Shown one piece after another: positions 62,897-64,000 of a stretch of DNA of 64,000 bases. The stretch is from contig NZ_CP104900.1 in assembly GCF_025449215.1 (NCBI RefSeq), positions 1,860,001 to 1,924,000 on the forward strand. Reading direction: 5' to 3'. A program made the translations under genes and the position numbers. Under the pieces are notes generated by a model that worked only from the letters and a program-made list of their open reading frames with translations, did not search any database and was not told where the DNA came from. Within the stretch, counting starts at the first letter, position 1. The number at the start of each line of letters is the position of its first letter. This DNA is from Shewanella seohaensis (lineage in GTDB: Bacteria > Pseudomonadota > Gammaproteobacteria > Enterobacterales > Shewanellaceae).

Positions 62897-63108
62897 GCGA
62901 GCATAGCGTGAACGCTGCCTTGAGTTGATGCCTATCTTTTGCCTATAAATGCGCCGCAAATTTTGCTAGACTCCGCGGCCCCGTAAAGGGCATATAGCGT
63001 CTGATTCGAATAGCAGTTGATAAAGCCGCTAACGACGTCGCACTTTATGGAACCAAGCAGCATTTATCGGTTTTGCATTAACACTTCGCACTCACAAAAA
63101 GAGCTTTT
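62897..63108. promoter_or_regulatory. upstream region of the DEAD-box helicase
   Basis: A 212-base gap that includes the 5' untranslated region. Cold-shock helicase genes often have long leaders, but no defined element was recognised. Confidence 0.4.
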
Positions 63109-64000
63109 ATGAAATTTGACACACTCGGCTTATCTTCCCCTATTTTGAATGCGATAGCTGAGTGTGGCTATCAGCAGCTCACGCAAGTGCAGCAGCAGGT
63201 GATCCCCCTCGCGCTCGAAGGAAAAGACATTATGGCCTGCGCCCAAACGGGCACGGGCAAAACCGCATCCTTTGCCTTACCCGTGCTTGAGCAACTGTCA
63301 AAGCAGCCAAATGATAAGCCTTTACTTAGGGCGTTGGTGATGACGCCGACCCGGGAATTGGCGATTCAAGTTTGCGCTAACATTCAGAAATACAGTCAGT
63401 TTTTACCCCTGAAAACCTTAGCCGTTTATGGCGGCGCGAACATGAATCCCCAGCGTAAAGGGGTGGAGCAGGGCGTGGATATTCTGGTGGCGACGCCGGG
63501 GCGACTCTTCGACATTATTGGCCAGTTCCATTTAGATCTCTCGAGTGTGACCACCTTAGTGATCGACGAAGCGGATCGCATGCTCGATTTAGGCTTTGTG
63601 CGTGACATTGAAAAGGTAAAACGCCTTATCGCGACTGAGCATCAAACCATGTTGTTTTCAGCCACCTACAGCGATGCGGTCAAGCAGCTTTCCCATAAGA
63701 TGCTCAATCAACCCGAGTGGGTCAATGTGGCCGAAAATACCACGGCATCCACGGTTGAGCAGCTGATCTATCGAGTCGATAAACGCCGCAAGGCCGAGTT
63801 ATTATCAGAGCTTGTCGGGCGCAACAATTGGCGTCAGGTGTTGGTGTTTGCCAGCACTAAGGAATGCGCCGAACATTTATTGCAGGAACTCACCCTCGAT
63901 GGGATCAGCGCGGGCGTATTCCACGGCGATAAAACCCAAGGCGCGCGTAATCGTGTGCTCGATGATTTCAAAGCGGGCAAACTGCGGGTGCTGGTGGCGA
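63109..64000 (+). CDS. rhlE: DEAD-box ATP-dependent RNA helicase (RhlE-like), C-terminus outside window
   Basis: RNA-unwinding ATPase acting in ribosome assembly or mRNA turnover; 297 codons are visible, open to the right edge. Motifs in order: FDTLGLSSPIL with the Q motif (YQQLTQVQQQVIPLAL), motif I ACAQTGTGKTASFALPVL, Ia TPTRELAIQV, Ib ATPGRLFDII, II VIDEADRMLDLGFVRDI, III MLFSATYS, and in the second domain VLVFASTKECAEHLL and VFHGDKTQGARNRVLDDFKA. The sequence resembles the RhlE group, though other DEAD paralogues in Shewanella are close, so the symbol is tentative. Confidence 0.93.
   Translation, partial: MKFDTLGLSSPILNAIAECGYQQLTQVQQQVIPLALEGKDIMACAQTGTGKTASFALPVLEQLSKQPNDKPLLRALVMTPTRELAIQVCANIQKYSQFLPLKTLAVYGGANMNPQRKGVEQGVDILVATPGRLFDIIGQFHLDLSSVTTLVIDEADRMLDLGFVRDIEKVKRLIATEHQTMLFSATYSDAVKQLSHKMLNQPEWVNVAENTTASTVEQLIYRVDKRRKAELLSELVGRNNWRQVLVFASTKECAEHLLQELTLDGISAGVFHGDKTQGARNRVLDDFKAGKLRVLVA

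Overview
The window looks like a chromosomal segment of a Shewanella close to S. oneidensis. Three things support this: the tmRNA tag reads ANDDNYALAA, the gene order smpB/ratA/ratB/bamE, then a SonM/SonA-type borosin pair, aceB-aceA and malQ-glgBXPCA is the one I remember for that genus, and the coding style is a gamma-proteobacterial mix of moderate GC. No search was run, so the species is an inference.

Layout. 1-8.3 kb: an aminopeptidase P cut by the window edge, a ROK sugar kinase, a c-di-GMP-I (GEMM) riboswitch in front of a secreted multidomain chitinase, an FKBP isomerase and an AtoE-type fatty-acid transporter. 8.3-15.6 kb: an HPP membrane protein divergent from a TetR regulator with two tandem operator palindromes, DUF1294 and DUF418 membrane proteins, a yeast-type cytosine deaminase, a hotdog protein, the DUF368/PopT lipid-carrier flippase and a membrane-anchored RCC1-like propeller. 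15.6-21.6 kb: a cysteine-catabolism cluster (YheO-type regulator, CyuA, RidA, divergent CyuP), then a Tat-exported transglutaminase-like protein with MerT- and MerP-like partners. 22-29 kb: a large lipoprotein and a MORN-repeat protein, ssrA, smpB, ratA, ratB, bamE. 29.5-32.6 kb: a split borosin RiPP locus (N-methyltransferase plus two precursor peptides with nearly identical leaders and different C-termini) followed at once by a TPR-GGDEF membrane protein. 32.8-46.8 kb: a Kef-type antiporter, a Fur-box TonB receptor, the glyoxylate shunt, a thioesterase, small proteins, an iron alcohol dehydrogenase, MarR, an IS200-type element and a cyclophilin lipoprotein. 47.2-59.7 kb: the glycogen operon malQ-glgB-glgX-glgP-(37-aa ORF)-glgC-glgA, with a good Pho-box match upstream. 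59.9-64 kb: a 5TM-PAS-GGDEF-EAL protein and the start of a DEAD-box helicase.

The functional themes are carbon storage and gluconeogenesis (glg, aceBA), c-di-GMP signalling (riboswitch, two GGDEF proteins, one also with EAL), ribosome rescue, and one natural-product locus, which is the most interesting system here.

A major caveat concerns sequence quality. I find about twenty single-base frameshifts in fifteen otherwise intact genes, nineteen of them consistent with one missing base, mostly in runs of 4-7 identical bases. Two fall in smpB. I therefore read these genes as intact and the shifts as probable base-calling errors; full spans are given for each gene with the shift position noted.
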